64,000 nt of DNA from Mermis nigrescens (lineage: Eukaryota > Nematoda > Enoplea > Mermithida > Mermithidae): the NCBI GenBank assembly GCA_036768485.1, contig JAVLUZ010000648.1, positions 124,001 through 188,000 of the forward strand, given 5' to 3'. The translations under genes were made by a program, and so were the position numbers. The notes below the pieces were generated by a model. The model was not told the origin of the DNA. It was given only the letters and a program-made list of their open reading frames with translations, and did no database searches. Of this stretch, positions 11,078-22,640 are shown in pieces. Numbering within the stretch: the first letter of the stretch is position 1; every line of letters starts with the position of its first letter.

Positions 11078-12596
11078 GTATGTACATATCTGAAAATTCA
11101 ATTAATATAATTAATTCATTATTATAATAATTTTTTTATTTTTATCTATGATTTAAAAATATTTTGTATTAAACTTAAATTATGTTATATTTTTTAAATT
11201 TTTTTAAACCTTTTTTAACAATATTATAATGAATTATCATAAATGATTAATGTAGTAAGAAGATAAAATATAATAAATCATTATAATAAGGAGATAAAAT
11301 CCGACCAAACTCGCATTAAATTATTCAAAGTAAGTTGTTGACTATGTTTAATACCGTCCCTCATCTTATCTCAACATGTCTGTTATAAGCGAATGGCTTG
11401 ATACGTATATGCAATGCACATAATGTCCCTTTGATACGCTGAAGTTTTCTGGCCTATTTGGCTACTTGCGGGTAATATTAGCTTCCAACCGGCTTTTCAA
11501 TCATAAATTTATTTTATTGTTTTTACTCTAAATTTGAATTATAAAAATCTTAAGAGAAAAACATTTATTTATTTTTTCTTTTTTATTTATGATTTAAAAA
11601 TATTTTGTATTACCTTTAAATTATTTTTAATTTTTTTAGATTCTATTTTGAGTCTTAAATTATTTGTTTTAAATTATTTCTCATGTCCCCCGTAAACTAT
11701 CGTACGTATTAATAATAAAATAATAATTTCAGTTCACATTATAGTTAGAGCCTCATTCCCGAGCAAAAATTAAAGTAATGTTGTTAGTTTTCGCCTGAAA
11801 ATACTCAATAATTTTATGGTCATATCCAAATTAACTGAAGATGATTAAAAACGACGATTCTCTACAAACAAAATCCAAAGATAATATCGGTAAAAGTTAC
11901 AGGTGTTTATTATTACTCGTTATTGCTTCAGTTCCTTCCCACTGCGCGCTTTCTCCGCTGTTATTGATCAAATTTTCATTACGTATAGCTAATAATAATT
12001 AAAAATTAAAAATTATAGAAATTTATTAAAATTCTTATTGAAAATTTCCTAACGTATTGAATGATCACCACAAACCTCATGTGCAACGTTTTCGTGCGCT
12101 AGTTTGATTTTAATTCGAAGACATTTTATCGAAATTTTGCGAAATTTCAATTTATGCATCTACATAAGGTACCTACAGTTAGAATAATTTGCAATGTGAT
12201 AACTGCATGTGCTTTAGCAGTATCGCGATTTACTGTAGCATGCGTTTTTAAGGCGAAAATCAGGTAGTAAAGCAGAAGCCGACGACGTCAGGACAAATAC
12301 TATAGTGCATTTATATTACTTAGGGGGCCAAGATATCATGCTAGAAAGAAATTGAAAGCATAAAAACCGCAGATTTAGAAGCGCCTATTTTATCTTTAAA
12401 TGTTGGACCTTTGATTCCCAAAAAAACTTTAAAATCAGATGGCCAGCTACAATCGGGTCTGCTTAACAGTTACAGTCATTATTCTCGTTGACTGCATAAA
12501 TGAGAAAAAAGGCATATACGAGTTTTAACAAATTACAAAAGGAAACGAGGTAGTTGAACGAAGTATAATAACAAGCAAAGAAAAATTCTCCGATGG

Positions 12597-12766
12597 AACA
12601 AAAAGGACGGATATACTTGGAATTGCGCATCATTAAGGACATAAAAGGATAAAACAGGAAATTCTTCCAATTTTAACAGGCATACAGGTAACTTTTCCCT
12701 AGTCCTCACCTTTTCTGTCCTTAATGATGCGCAATTTCAAATATGTATATTCGTCCTTTTTGTTGC
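12597..12766. repeat. Foldback repeat with about 52-bp inverted arms
   Basis: The left arm, about 12597-12648, contains ATTGCGCATCATTAAGGACA. The right arm, about 12709-12766, contains the reverse complement TGTCCTTAATGATGCGCAAT. The arms are nearly identical over about 52 bp with a 60-bp spacer. It looks like a small foldback element or MITE. No clear target duplication was found. Confidence 0.75.
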
Positions 12767-12942
12767 ATTGACGTTACATGGAACATTGCAAAAAATTCGG
12801 CTTTGGCAACGCTCTGAAATCTAAAGTTAATTTTCGATGTAAACTTTACACAATTACCGGTGTGAAGAAAACAGTCAGATTCGTAATCCTGGCCTTACGG
12901 AACATATTGAAAAATTCAGCTTTGCAACTTAACTAACTTGAC

Positions 12943-13233
12943 TTAAACACCATAAGCTTCAATGACGCTGGTAGGGCAGATCCACCGTTGAGCTGTGGCG
13001 GCCAAAGGCAGTGTATCACGGATTACGGCGCGCCATTGATCGCGGTTCAAGGCTGCTTGTTGGGCATCAACGATTGAGAAGTGGAGCGGCTGGAACATCT
13101 TGTGCCACTTGTGCCAACCATGTCTTCTTAGGGGCATCTCGAGGAGATCCTTCCACCCCGTGGGCCGCTTGGAGTTAATTAACTGATAGGGTAGTCGGGT
13201 GTTGTTCATAAGCGGCAGACATGTCCAGTCCAC
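12943..13233 (-). pseudogene. Retrotransposon C-terminal segment remnant
   Basis: The - strand open frame contains RPTGWKDLLEMPLRRHGWHK and ALNRDQWRAVIRDTLPLA. This is the R-P-x-G-W-K-D … DR..WR pattern common at the C terminus of these retrotransposon proteins. It is separated from the RT blocks by a frameshift near 13240-13330. Confidence 0.7.
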
Positions 13234-13328
13234 CTTGAGCCGCTGTCGCTTTAAGTAGAGTTCGATACTGGTTTGCGTCTTTTACATACTTGCAGCACAG
13301 TTTCACTTCTCCCATCGGTCTCGTAGAT

Positions 13329-14530
13329 TTATGTGCAAAATGCTGCGAAGACAATCGAAGTTGAAAACGCTCCTAATATGTGCATATCGCTTTTAAGCAG
13401 AGTCCACCGACTCAGAGCTTCGTACATCAAAATTGTCCGGATGGAAGCATTAAAAATTCTCAGGCTTTTGTTGTGATGGTAACGTCTTTTTTGGTTCCAC
13501 AAACACTTCCTTAGTGAAGTGAATGCTGACATGGCATTCCCAACGCGGTTTTTGATGTCGCTATAGTTGCTACTATTCGTCCAACTACTTCGATAACCGA
13601 TCCCAAATATTTAAAAATAGCATCCACCCTTTCAATTGGTTTGCCATCAAGTTGTAATATGGCCGGTTGTGTGCCCGTGAGAATAAATTTAGTTTTTTCT
13701 CGCTGTTTATTGTCAGGCCGAGTTTGTTGGCACTCACTTGTAACGCATTCAAGGTATTTTGTGCGGCTTGGAGCTGTTTCGGCAAAAAATACAATGTCGT
13801 CGGCGTATACTAAATCAGTGAGAGACAAATTAGCTCCGACTTGTACACCTGGCATGTCGTCGAAAGTTTTTTCTGAGAATCCAGTCCATAGTCACATTGA
13901 ACAACATAGGCGAAATAATGCATCCCTGTTTAACGCAAGTGGTAATTGAGAATGGTGAGGACACATTTCCCAAATATTTTGCCCCGCTCATTCCACCGTC
14001 GTAGAAGGCCTTGAGAATACTAAGTGTGGCATGCGGGATTGATTCATTTTTGAGGGCGCACCATATGGACGAATGGTCTATGCTATCGAATGCGCATGCA
14101 AAATCCACAAATACCAAGAATGTGTCCTTTTTACAGCGTAGGCGCGATTCTGTTAGTTGCCTAAGTGTGAATATTTGGTCGGGTGCAACCTCTTCCAGGC
14201 CTGAAACCGCGCCTGCTCTTCCCTGCAGTTAGTTTCTCTAACAATGAGTAGTCTGGATCGGATTATAGAGGTCAGTAGTTTTCCAGATGTTGCTAACAGG
14301 CTTATCTCCTCTATAGTTTTTGCAGGTAGCTGGGCCCCTCTTTGTGAATTGGTACGATAATTGAGTCCTTAAAGTCTTGAGGCACTGTGCCTTTGTTCCA
14401 GATGGTCGAGTATACGCCTTTTAGTTGTTTGACTATTGCCTCTCCTCCAGCTTTTAAAGCTTCAGCAGGGATGTTGTCCACACCTGGTGCCTTCCTGGTT
14501 CTTGAGTCTTTTTATTGATATTCTGATTTC
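13329..14530 (-). pseudogene. Retrotransposon reverse transcriptase remnant
   Basis: The - strand shows the RT blocks in order: KAPGVDNIPAEALKAGG (about 14450-14510), FVDFACAFDSIDHSSIW (13830-14117), VKQGCIISPMLFN, then the catalytic LVYADDIVFFAE (13511-13855, with the YADD active site) and a thumb-like segment ending SIRTILMYEALSRW (13329-13532). Frameshifts and stops separate the blocks, so no active enzyme can be made. Confidence 0.88.
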
Positions 14531-14954
14531 CCTCTTCAGTTGGAGGATGATCATTAATTGTGCTTGAAAATTTCAGATCCACGTTCTCCATCAGCCTTTT
14601 GTCTAGGCTTGTGGGGTGTGGGCGGTTAAGCAATTGGCTAAAATGTTCTTTCCATCTATCTAGTTTACCCGTTAGTGATTTGATGGGGTTGCCATGGTGA
14701 TCTTTAAGGTTTGAACTTCGTTGCTTTTAAACTTTCCATTACAACTTCGCAGGATGCTGTAAAGTAAGCGCGAATCATGGTTCTTGCTGGCTATTTCCAT
14801 TTCTTGGGCTTTCACATTCCACCAAGCGTCCTTTATCCGCCCTAAGCTGCCGTTTAATTTGTCTATTGAGGAAAAGGTACAGCTTGTGATTAATATTCTT
14901 GATTTTTTGCGCGTTCTTCAACTAGTTTTAGGGTATCATCTGAGATCCAAGGTT

Positions 14955-15560
14955 TTATTTTTCATCGTTTTTTGGGACAAATTTCATTAAGTGAGTAGAT
15001 TTAAGGTTGCTTGTTGCAGTTCCAGTTTTCATCAACATTCCGTTGTCATTGAGGCTGCCGCATCCAAAGGGGCCAATAGTTTTCTCCCATCCAAGACGAT
15101 TTACGCCGGTTTGCGCATTCAGGTCCCCACAAAGAATAATTAAATTATTTCCATCTTGAAATGAATCCGAATGTCTGTTGTAGATTTTCATAAAACAAGT
15201 CCTTATCAACGTCGTCGCTCATTTCCGTTGGGGCATAAACTCCAATCAAGACAGTCGGAATAGTGCCAGCAAATTCTAAGGTTGCGATTCGATCCGAAAT
15301 AGGTTGGAAACAGGTAACATATTTCTTCAGACTAGATTTTAACATAAAAGCTACGCCTCGATTAAAGCTTTCGCCGCCGGAATAATAAAGGTTAAAGCTA
15401 TTTGAATGGCTAGAGGTAAAAACAGTACGTTCCCTTGACTAGGGAGTCTGGCTTCGGTAATAGTAGCTAAATCAATATCAAATTTGTTGAGTTCGTCGGC
15501 CAGTAAATCCATTTTACCAGTTTGGCTACCTGAACGTATATTCCAGGTGGCAATGTTCAT
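14955..15560 (-). pseudogene. Retrotransposon endonuclease remnant
   Basis: The - strand frames contain NIATWNIRSGSQTGKMDLL (start of the nuclease fold), ITEARLPSQG, YAPTEMSDD, and the catalytic-type ILCGDLNAQTGVN with FGCGSLNDNG. These belong to the apurinic-type endonuclease used by non-LTR retrotransposons to nick the target. The three pieces are in different frames (15351-15560, 15145-15345, 14955-15209), so at least two frameshifts have disabled it. Confidence 0.85.
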
Positions 15561-17663
15561 AATTTTCTTTGCATTGAAAATTTTGTTCGCTGCTGCTGGT
15601 AGTTTATTTTTCGAAGGAGCCCAGATACCCCCAACGCATCGGTTCGGCCGTGTGCGCTAGTTGTTGTTGCGTTATCCATTTGTTGTACTGCCATTGGGTT
15701 CTCAGCTCATTTCACGGTTCCGTCGCCACGGGAACCAACACTCCCCATTTATCCGGGCTTGTGACCGGCTACGGTTTCCCATAGGCTGGGTTCAGCTTTG
15801 CAAACTTTCTGTAAGTAAAATAAATTTGATATGTAAACTTTGCACATAACAATAAATGAATTGTGTAAACTTTACACAACTACTGGATGTAGAAAAAACT
15901 AACAGTTTGATTCGCAATTCTGACGTCACATGGAACATTTTGAAAGAAAATAAATAAAATTCCACAACGATCTAGAACTAAAGTTAATTTGTAGTGTAAT
16001 CTTAATGCAACCACAGAATGTAAAGAAGATTTTCGTCGGATTCGTAATTCTTATATTACTCTGATATTTCGATCAATATTCATGAAAAACTTTACTCTTT
16101 ACAATGGTCGGAAGACAAGTAAATATTATATATAAGCCACTTTACACCACTGTTGAGTGTAAACAAACGCACCCAACTGACATATGACGTTTGAACCCTG
16201 ATAGATTTTTCGACTTGTGATCATGTCCGGACACGTAAACGGAGAAGTTGACAGAAAAAATAAGACAGAAACACGTTTAACACCCCAGATTTTTGACTAA
16301 GCATTCTCAAAAAAAAAGCTGATTATTGATGTAAATAGACACAATTTGCTGTGACGTCTACCCTTAGAAATTTTCGTTCTATTCGACTTATCCCGACTTC
16401 TAAACGGAGAAAGTGGCGAGCAAAAAAGGAACACAAACGTGTTTTTCTACCATCCACCACATTGGAATTTAAAAATCTGAACCTAACTCCTGATTGAGTG
16501 TAAAAAAATCCGGTTTGGGCCAGTTTGTAGCCTTTGAATCGTAGTACGTTTGTTGTGTTCAAAACGTCTGTTCCACAAAATATGTGACATATTGAACAAT
16601 CAAAAATGGAAAAACGTGTTCTTTCGTCCAATTCTACACCCCTGATTTCCAACTTTACACCTCCATAAGTAACTCAATATTGAGTTTTTTAAATGCGGTT
16701 TGCTGCGACGTAGCCATTAAAACAAACTTTGTCTTCATTCTATTTGATTTGTCTCAACTTATAACGGGAGAGTTGGCAGAGAAATCTCAGACAAAACTCG
16801 TTTTTCACATCATCTCACCAGAGTGTAAAGTTTCAACCCCTATATCTAACTCCGTATTGAGTGTTGAAAAACTTTACTGATAAGCTAAAAGTAGCCCTGA
16901 TTTTTAGTACATTTCTGTAGGAATAAATTTCTTGGGACTCGTGACCGGAAATGTTGGCAGACAAAGACGAGGTCAAAGTTTTTTTACGCCCTCATATCCT
17001 TTACACTCTTTGCACTGCCACTGTGGGAATGATCAATTCTCGGACAAATGAAAAGCAGTTTTGAGCATACTCAATTGTCTACTTTTCAAAAAAGCCAGAT
17101 TAAAATGATTGCAAAATCGAGTTTGGAAAGTCCGGGAACCGACCGAAATTCAAAAAAGTATATGTTATAACATTACAGTAAAACTTTACACGCTGTTTAC
17201 ACACTGAGTATTAATTTAAAAAAAACAACAACAAAAACACCGGCAGCGAATTGTTTATAATCTATATTTTAAAAACCGCAGAACCAGTGTTGCTCTAGGG
17301 GGCGCACAGGTGTCAGGGGTACCTAAGTATATTATAGGTACGTGCTAACGCGCTACCTATGATAAGGAAAACGAAACGAAATATTGCACAGCGACACTTT
17401 ACTCGTTTTTGCTTTGCTCAAACTTTCGCCTGGATTTTTCCACGGACCTTTGGCCATTTTTTTGAATTTTGTTAAAAAACAGTCTTTCTTCGATTTTGAA
17501 GCGAAAGATAAGATTCATATTTGTCTTATAAAAAGACGCCATATCGCTAAAACCAAAAAGATAAAAATTAGATGGTAGATAGACGATGAAAATATGAACC
17601 TGAAACAAGTGTACAGATAAGAATTATGCTTGTGTTTACTCCTAACGATTCAGTCTGAAATTG

Positions 17664-17664
<1 letters not shown>

Positions 17665-17724
<60 letters not shown>
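17665..17724 (+). repeat. (TTA)20 microsatellite beside the exon 7 acceptor
   Basis: Twenty uninterrupted TTA/ATT units, 22 bp upstream of the exon 7 acceptor (17746), where branch point and polypyrimidine tract normally lie. Its length probably varies between individuals. Confidence 0.95.
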
Positions 17725-17726
<2 letters not shown>

Positions 17727-17746
17727 TTTATTTTTTTTTAATTGAG

Positions 17747-17960
17747 ATTCTGAAGGAATTTTTCGACAGCGCTCTTAAACTGAACGACGATCGTCTGAGC
17801 GTGTTGCGGCAGGCGCTTCCGCTGGCCGAAATTTTGAAGCAATATTCGGGTCAAGTCGACGATTGGTTGACGTATGTCGAAACCGAGTTAGAAAACGCCC
17901 CTTGCATAACGGCTCAGACGCATCCGGACCAGCTGAAAAAACAAACGGAGCACAACAAAA
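17747..17960 (+). CDS. shot/MACF1: Spectraplakin exon 7 (spectrin repeat); 3' junction one base out of frame
   Basis: Acceptor TTTTTTAATTGAG at 17746, just after a (TTA)20 microsatellite. There are 71 codons with the helix-A signature GQVDDWLTYVETEL and the helix-B start DQLKKQTEHNK. The only GT donor available (GTACTT at 17961) leaves one extra A after the lysine codon, so the exon ends at phase 1 while exon 8 begins at phase 0. Homology predicts K followed directly by ALQQTL. The extra A is in an AAAA run, so a base-call error, a recent mutation or an unusual donor are all possible. Confidence 0.8.
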
Positions 17961-18430
17961 GTACTTCGTCCTTAAATTAAGTTATCGAAATTTGAAAATT
18001 TTTGAAAATTCTAAAATATTTTAAGTAAATTTGAAAATTCCTCAAAAACTTTTATGCTCTAATTGGGAAAATTTCGAGCTTATCTGGTCTCGCAGCGATT
18101 GGTCAACAAATTTTGTTGGTCTCGACAGTGCTATTTCTCGTAACTTGACGGTTTTATGCTCTTACGCACACATGGTCGTCGGGGTGGGGTGTTAAGACCC
18201 CTCCGAGAATCCAGTAGGTCCCCTCTCCACCTCAAAAATTGATAGACCCCCAGAATTGAATTTTCGGCATTTTTGGAGCTTTAACCAATTTTACACCACC
18301 CCTCCCCCCAGAGTTTGATCGCTGCCCATGTGTGTATGCTCTTATGGCGGATTTTTTTATTTGGGATGCAATTAATTTAAAATATCAAGACTGCTAAATT
18401 TTTCAGTCAAATATGTAGGAATATTCAAAA

Positions 18431-20314
18431 CAGTGTTTTTCTTCGTACAAGGTCCGTTTATACATGTACAAAGATGGTCACCAAAAGTCTTTGTACATTT
18501 TGTACATGCGAAATTTTTGTGTACTATAATATAGTACAGTAGCGATTTTAGTGTAGTAGAACAGGGTTTTCGATCTTTGGTAGTGTATTTTAGCTAATTT
18601 TTGGGTTTCTGACGCCAAAAATTACTAAAAATTGTCTCAAAACGGCGCGAAGCGCCGAAAAATTTGACATTTCTCCATTCTAAATGCAAATTCTGCCATT
18701 TTAAAGATATATATGACAAACAATCCGAAAATTTTTGGTAATTTTACACCTTTTTACAGTTTTTGTCTTCTCAAAAATCTTTGTTTATTTTGTACACACA
18801 AATTTTTGGGTACTATAATATGGTACAGTAGCGATTTTAATGTGGTAACAACAGAGTTGTTTGACTTTTGGTAAAGCGTATTTTAGCTAATTTCTAAGTC
18901 TTTAAAGACCGTATGACAGAAAGCGGAATAAGTTATTCCTGGGAATAGCCCTATTCCGGGAATAGCTATTCTCGTAATAAAACTTATTCTCGTGATAGCT
19001 ATTCCTGGGTTAAGGGACGGAATAAGCTATACCAGGAATAAGAAAATTTGGTATTACAGAACGCGAAATACGCGAGGAATAGCTATTCCTGGGATAACTC
19101 AATAATCTATCCCAGGGTTAAGCTATGCATTCCACTAGTTCTGTGTATAGATTGCCCGTCTAACGCATACTGCTTACTGTAAACACGTCACGTTATTCGT
19201 TCGAAATCATAGGACGTAAATACGTTGTGTGTAGCGCGCGCGTGTAACTTGTGCATTGATGCATGGAATTGACTTGAGACTTCCGAATGTTACCAAATAA
19301 ATTTTTTATATAATTCGGTTCAACGAAGGCGCTTGCTTACTTCTACGGAAAACAAAAATAAAAATAAACCGTTACCATCGAGATCAAAAATTTATCATAG
19401 TTTGCGCATGGAAAACTACTTTTTGTGTACTCATGGTGAATATTTCTGTCAACTTGTTGATTATACTCACTGCTTACTGCATTAATTTTTTAAATCACCT
19501 CCACTCGGCGTGTTTAGTAATGCATGATCGAAAAAATTTTAAAATCTCTTTACCAAGAGTTCATTAGACGAGCTGCACTCGTGGAGCAAACGCACTAGAA
19601 AAATTTCTGCATCTGTTTGATCGTAAATACAAGCGAGAACAACAATATTGAATTTCTGGATAAAGAGGAATTGATTAACTATCTTATTAAAATTTTTCGA
19701 CACATTTACACCCTTTAAGACCGCGTTAGAGACGATTTTTACTACTATTCCGCTGACTTATACCCGCTCTGACCAGGTATAAAATAGCGGAATAAAAGCG
19801 GCTGTTTTTATTCCCGAGATAACTTATTTCGCCTTCTGTCATACCGCTTATTTTTATTCCGCCGTTTTATCCCGAGGTTAGCGCCCGGGACGGCGCTATT
19901 CCGCGTTCTGTCATACCAACTTTATTCCTGGAATATCACTGTTTATTCCGCTTTCTGTAATAACGAAATATATTATTCCGCCCTCTTATCCCACTGATTT
20001 ATCCTGGAATAGCACTATTCCGCGTTCTGTCATACGGCCCTAAGGGCATAAATCACTAAGAATTGTCTCGAAACGGCGCGGAGCGCCGAAAAATTTGATA
20101 TTTTTCCTTTTGTAATGCAATTTCTGCCGTTATGGAGATATACAGAACACATAATTAGTCATTTCGGCGCGAAGCACCGAAAATTTTTACTAATTTCCGA
20201 CCTTTTTTTGCAATTTTTGTCTTCCCAAAAATCTTTGTACATGTATATACAAAGACGGTCCGGAAAAGTCTTTATACATCGGGAAAAATCTTTGCCGTGT
20301 ACAAAAAAACACTG
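18431..20314. mobile_element. M2 hAT-like MITE with nested Harbinger-like element
   Basis: Starts CAGTGTTTTT and ends AAAAAAACACTG, flanked by ATTCAAAA and ATTCGAAA (7 of 8 match). Removing the nested 1,135-bp element and its 3-bp duplication leaves 746 bp, the size of the full M2 copy at 57591-58337. It carries the GGCGC-GAA-GCGCC hairpin at 18644-18657 and mutated forms at 20075 and 20165. Tyr-free, non-coding. Confidence 0.85.
18906..20040. mobile_element. PIF/Harbinger-like non-autonomous element nested in M2
   Basis: Inverted ends AGACCGTATGACAGAAAGCG and its counterpart CGCGTTCTGTCATACGGCCC, with TAA duplicated on both sides (18903-18905, 20041-20043). The 3-bp TAA target duplication is typical of PIF/Harbinger. 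Both ends carry clusters of GGAATAG/CTATTCC palindromic units. The middle (about 19140-19700) has no recognisable coding region. Confidence 0.8.
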
Positions 20315-22012
20315 ATTCGAAATACAAAATTTTCAAAATGGTGCTAGCTAATATGTATTTACGACACCACCTATATACTAACCTTAAGTGCATTCATTAC
20401 GTATTTTAATAGTTTACTTCAGTTTATAATGGAGAATGATTAAAATAAGATCAAATGTATGTAGCATGCTGTTAGTAAAAAGAATGCAAAAAGATGCGAA
20501 AAATAGAGCGATTAATACGAAGTCATCAGCAAGACAAAATAAGAAAAAAATTGGGAAGATGAATGAAGGCAAGCAAGCATGGAAAAAGTAATAAAATTTA
20601 AAGGTGGAAAATATTTTTAAAAAATAAATTAATCAACAGCAAGAGAAGAACCATTGGACGGAAAAAGGAAGAAACAGGTATGTAAAAGCGAGGCATACTG
20701 TCAGTATGGAAGGAAGAAAAGGACGCGATAACTATGTAACACAAATGTGCATAAAAGAATTGTATTATGAGAAATTACAGGTTTTACGAGGCGCAAGAGT
20801 CAAATTAGACCTATTTTCAAATAATTACACAGAGTGGTCAGAAAACACTCCATTATTTCATGTCATTTTTTCAGAACCACGGCAGTTAATCACCTAAAGT
20901 TTTTCCTAAAACAAATGAAAAAAAGGTCTGTAAGACAAATTTATACATAATCTCAAACTGATATCTAATCCCGTAAAAATATTGTTTTATATTATTCGAA
21001 AGTGCTTATTTGCTAATCGAGCATACGTCCGATTAGCTGTACCAAAGGAGTAAGAACACCGCCACAATTTTTCCATGACTGCAATTTTCAACTTAATTCA
21101 GTATTTTCGTGCCAAGCTCCTCTATAGACTCTAAAATAGCACTGATTCCAACTCAGTTAATATCGTACATGTGACGGCTCGAAATTTGGGGGGTCCCGGT
21201 CATTTTTAGGAGGTGGGGGTGAATGATCTCCAATTTTTTGGCCGAAAACGCCTAAAAGTGGCCATAAAAAATTTGATTTTCCCAAAAATCGGGGATGGGG
21301 TCAAAGATTTTCTAGCTTTGAGGGGGATGGGGGATGTCCGAATTTGGGTGGGCGGATATCCCCTTCTGCGTACAAACAGCGGAAATGTGCAACATCCAAT
21401 GCACGGCTTTGTAATGTAACATAAATATATACAGTCCTACATTAGAGCTCTTTGTCTGTCGGTTAAAAAAAATATCAAGTGCCCACCTAGCCTCGTTCTT
21501 GAGATACAAAGTGAAACTTGGGTAGTGTTTTTTGGACCACCTGTATTTTGACTTGGGGGCGACATGAATTGTTTATATCTCGGAAAAGTCGTCGGGATAA
21601 GTCGCAAAAATCGTATTTTTGACGTTTTTCGACACGGTGTATTTATTAATATAAAATTCGAAATTTGTGAGAGAAAAAAATTTAACTTACTCAGAATGCT
21701 ACAAAAGGTTTCGTTTGTGGTCGTGCTTGAGCCAAAATCATAGAAAATATTTCACATCTGGCGCGAAGCGCCGAAAGTTTAAAAGATTTTACAGTCAGCA
21801 GCAACAGGCATCTTTCACCTTGCAAATTTTTTTCGGCTAGAGAGGGAGGGCTGATGGGCTGCCGCTCCCCGCCCGCCCCTAATATAGCCCTGGAAATACA
21901 TCAGCTTTACAGCATCTTCTTCAGCCGATTTCGACTGTGTAATGACAATTTTGACTACGAAAAATGTGAAAATTTATCTAATCTGAAAAAAGTTGACGGT
22001 TTATATACATCA

Positions 22013-22212
22013 TACATGTAACGGCTCGAAATTCTATCCGGGGCTCCCGGCCATTATTAGGGTTAGGGGGTGAATGACCTCCAATTTTCGCCCAAAAACG
22101 CTTAAAAACGTCAAAAAAATCGATTTTTTTCACATCGAGGGGGGGGGTCAAAAATTATCTGGCTTTGGGGACGTCCGACTTTGGGTAAGAGGGATCCCCC
22201 TGTTACATGTAT
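22013..22212 (+). repeat. M4 repeat (representative complete copy)
   Basis: Begins TACATGTAACGGCTCGAAAT and ends TGTTACATGTA. The interior is made of G-runs, GGCCAAAAACG-type blocks and a GACTTTGGGT…GATCCCC right part. The same family occurs at 1-160, 871-1090(-), 7290-7516(-), 21165-21380, 22863-23082, 25251-25472(-), 32510-32715(-), 33741-34362 (split), 34843-35083, 40713-41377 (split), 41661-41869, 54090-54181, 55309-55503 and 62538-62713. Confidence 0.75.
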
Positions 22213-22319
22213 GGTTTACATCATTTTCACCTAATCTTGGCTATCGATTATGCAACAAAATAGAAAAAAATTATCAATCCGAAAAATTGCGAAATTATGT
22301 GTTATAACGATTAAATTAG

Positions 22320-22640
22320 GCATTGCAACAAACGTTGCAAGAAAATCGTCGATTGCTATTCGAACCGTTCGACGACACTTGCCAGGCGCTGGCCAGTCTT
22401 TGCAACGAAGACGACGCTTGTCGCTTGCGACACGCGCTCGAAGTCGCCCGAGAGCGGCGCGACGCGATTCGCCAGTCGCTCGACGATCGTCAGCGCGCGT
22501 TGAACACGGCGCTCGATCGTCGCGCCGCCGACGCGTTGTCGTCGACGTCGTTGCGCGAGCGATTGCAGCGCGCGATCGACGTCGTCGAAGATATCGCGCG
22601 AGCGGCGCGACTAACGGCGCCGACTTCGGCCCGTAGTCAA
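22320..22640 (+). CDS. shot/MACF1: Spectraplakin exon 8 (spectrin repeat, 107 codons)
   Basis: Acceptor TTAAATTAG at 22319, donor GTGCGT at 22641, phase 0. The product starts ALQQTLQENRRLLFEPF, has the charged helix REYs replaced by LEVARERRDAIRQSL, and ends TSARSQ, joining exon 9 ILNEQLNENRAL. It is very GC-rich and gives several antisense and shifted shadow frames. The upstream junction with exon 7 is off by one base. Confidence 0.85.

Larger units (their letters stand above)
12932..15790 (-). mobile_element. Non-LTR retrotransposon (endonuclease + reverse transcriptase), decayed
   Basis: About 2.86 kb on the - strand, flanked by near-identical TTCAGCTTTGCAACTT (12916-12931) and TTCAGCTTTGCAAACTTT (15791-15808), a target-site duplication of about 16 bp. 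It encodes, in order along the - strand, an exonuclease/endonuclease/phosphatase-type nuclease, a reverse transcriptase and a C-terminal GRP/W-rich segment, all broken by frameshifts. Such copies are often annotated as 'craniofacial development protein 2-like'. An RTE-like or related clade is possible but not established. No poly(A) tail is seen. Confidence 0.85.
12770..17375 (+). repeat. Large degenerate repeat, copy A (split by a retrotransposon)
   Basis: Built of many short diverged units with TGTAAACTTTACAC, GATTCGTAATTC and ACATGGAACATT. Without the inserted retrotransposon it is about 1.8 kb. The right end carries a palindromic terminus (TAGGTACGTGCTAACGCGCTACCTA, given here as its halves TAGGTACG and GCTACCTA) at about 17335-17361. 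An inverted sister copy lies at about 29809-31590, and a lone terminus at about 26345-26430. The class is unknown. A Helitron-like or foldback origin is possible. Confidence 0.55.
11078..17746 (+). other. Intron 6 (largest intron, 6.7 kb)
   Basis: 11078-12590 is AT-rich, with a tandem duplication of about 100 bp (near 11115-11220 and 11560-11640). Then come a foldback hairpin repeat (12597-12766), an old repeat from about 12770 to 17375 split by a non-LTR retrotransposon, and AT-rich DNA ending in a (TTA)20 microsatellite. Confidence 0.65.
17961..22319 (+). other. Intron 7
   Basis: About 18170-18330 is a G/C-run repeat bounded by ACACATGG/CCATGTGT. 18431-20314 is an M2 element with a Harbinger-like element inside. 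About 20460-20820 is a repeat shared with 58879-59000 (GCATGCTGTTAGTA…GAGAAATTAC). 21165-21380 is M4, about 21533-21892 is M7 (hairpin at 21760-21773) and 22013-22212 is M4. Confidence 0.65.
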
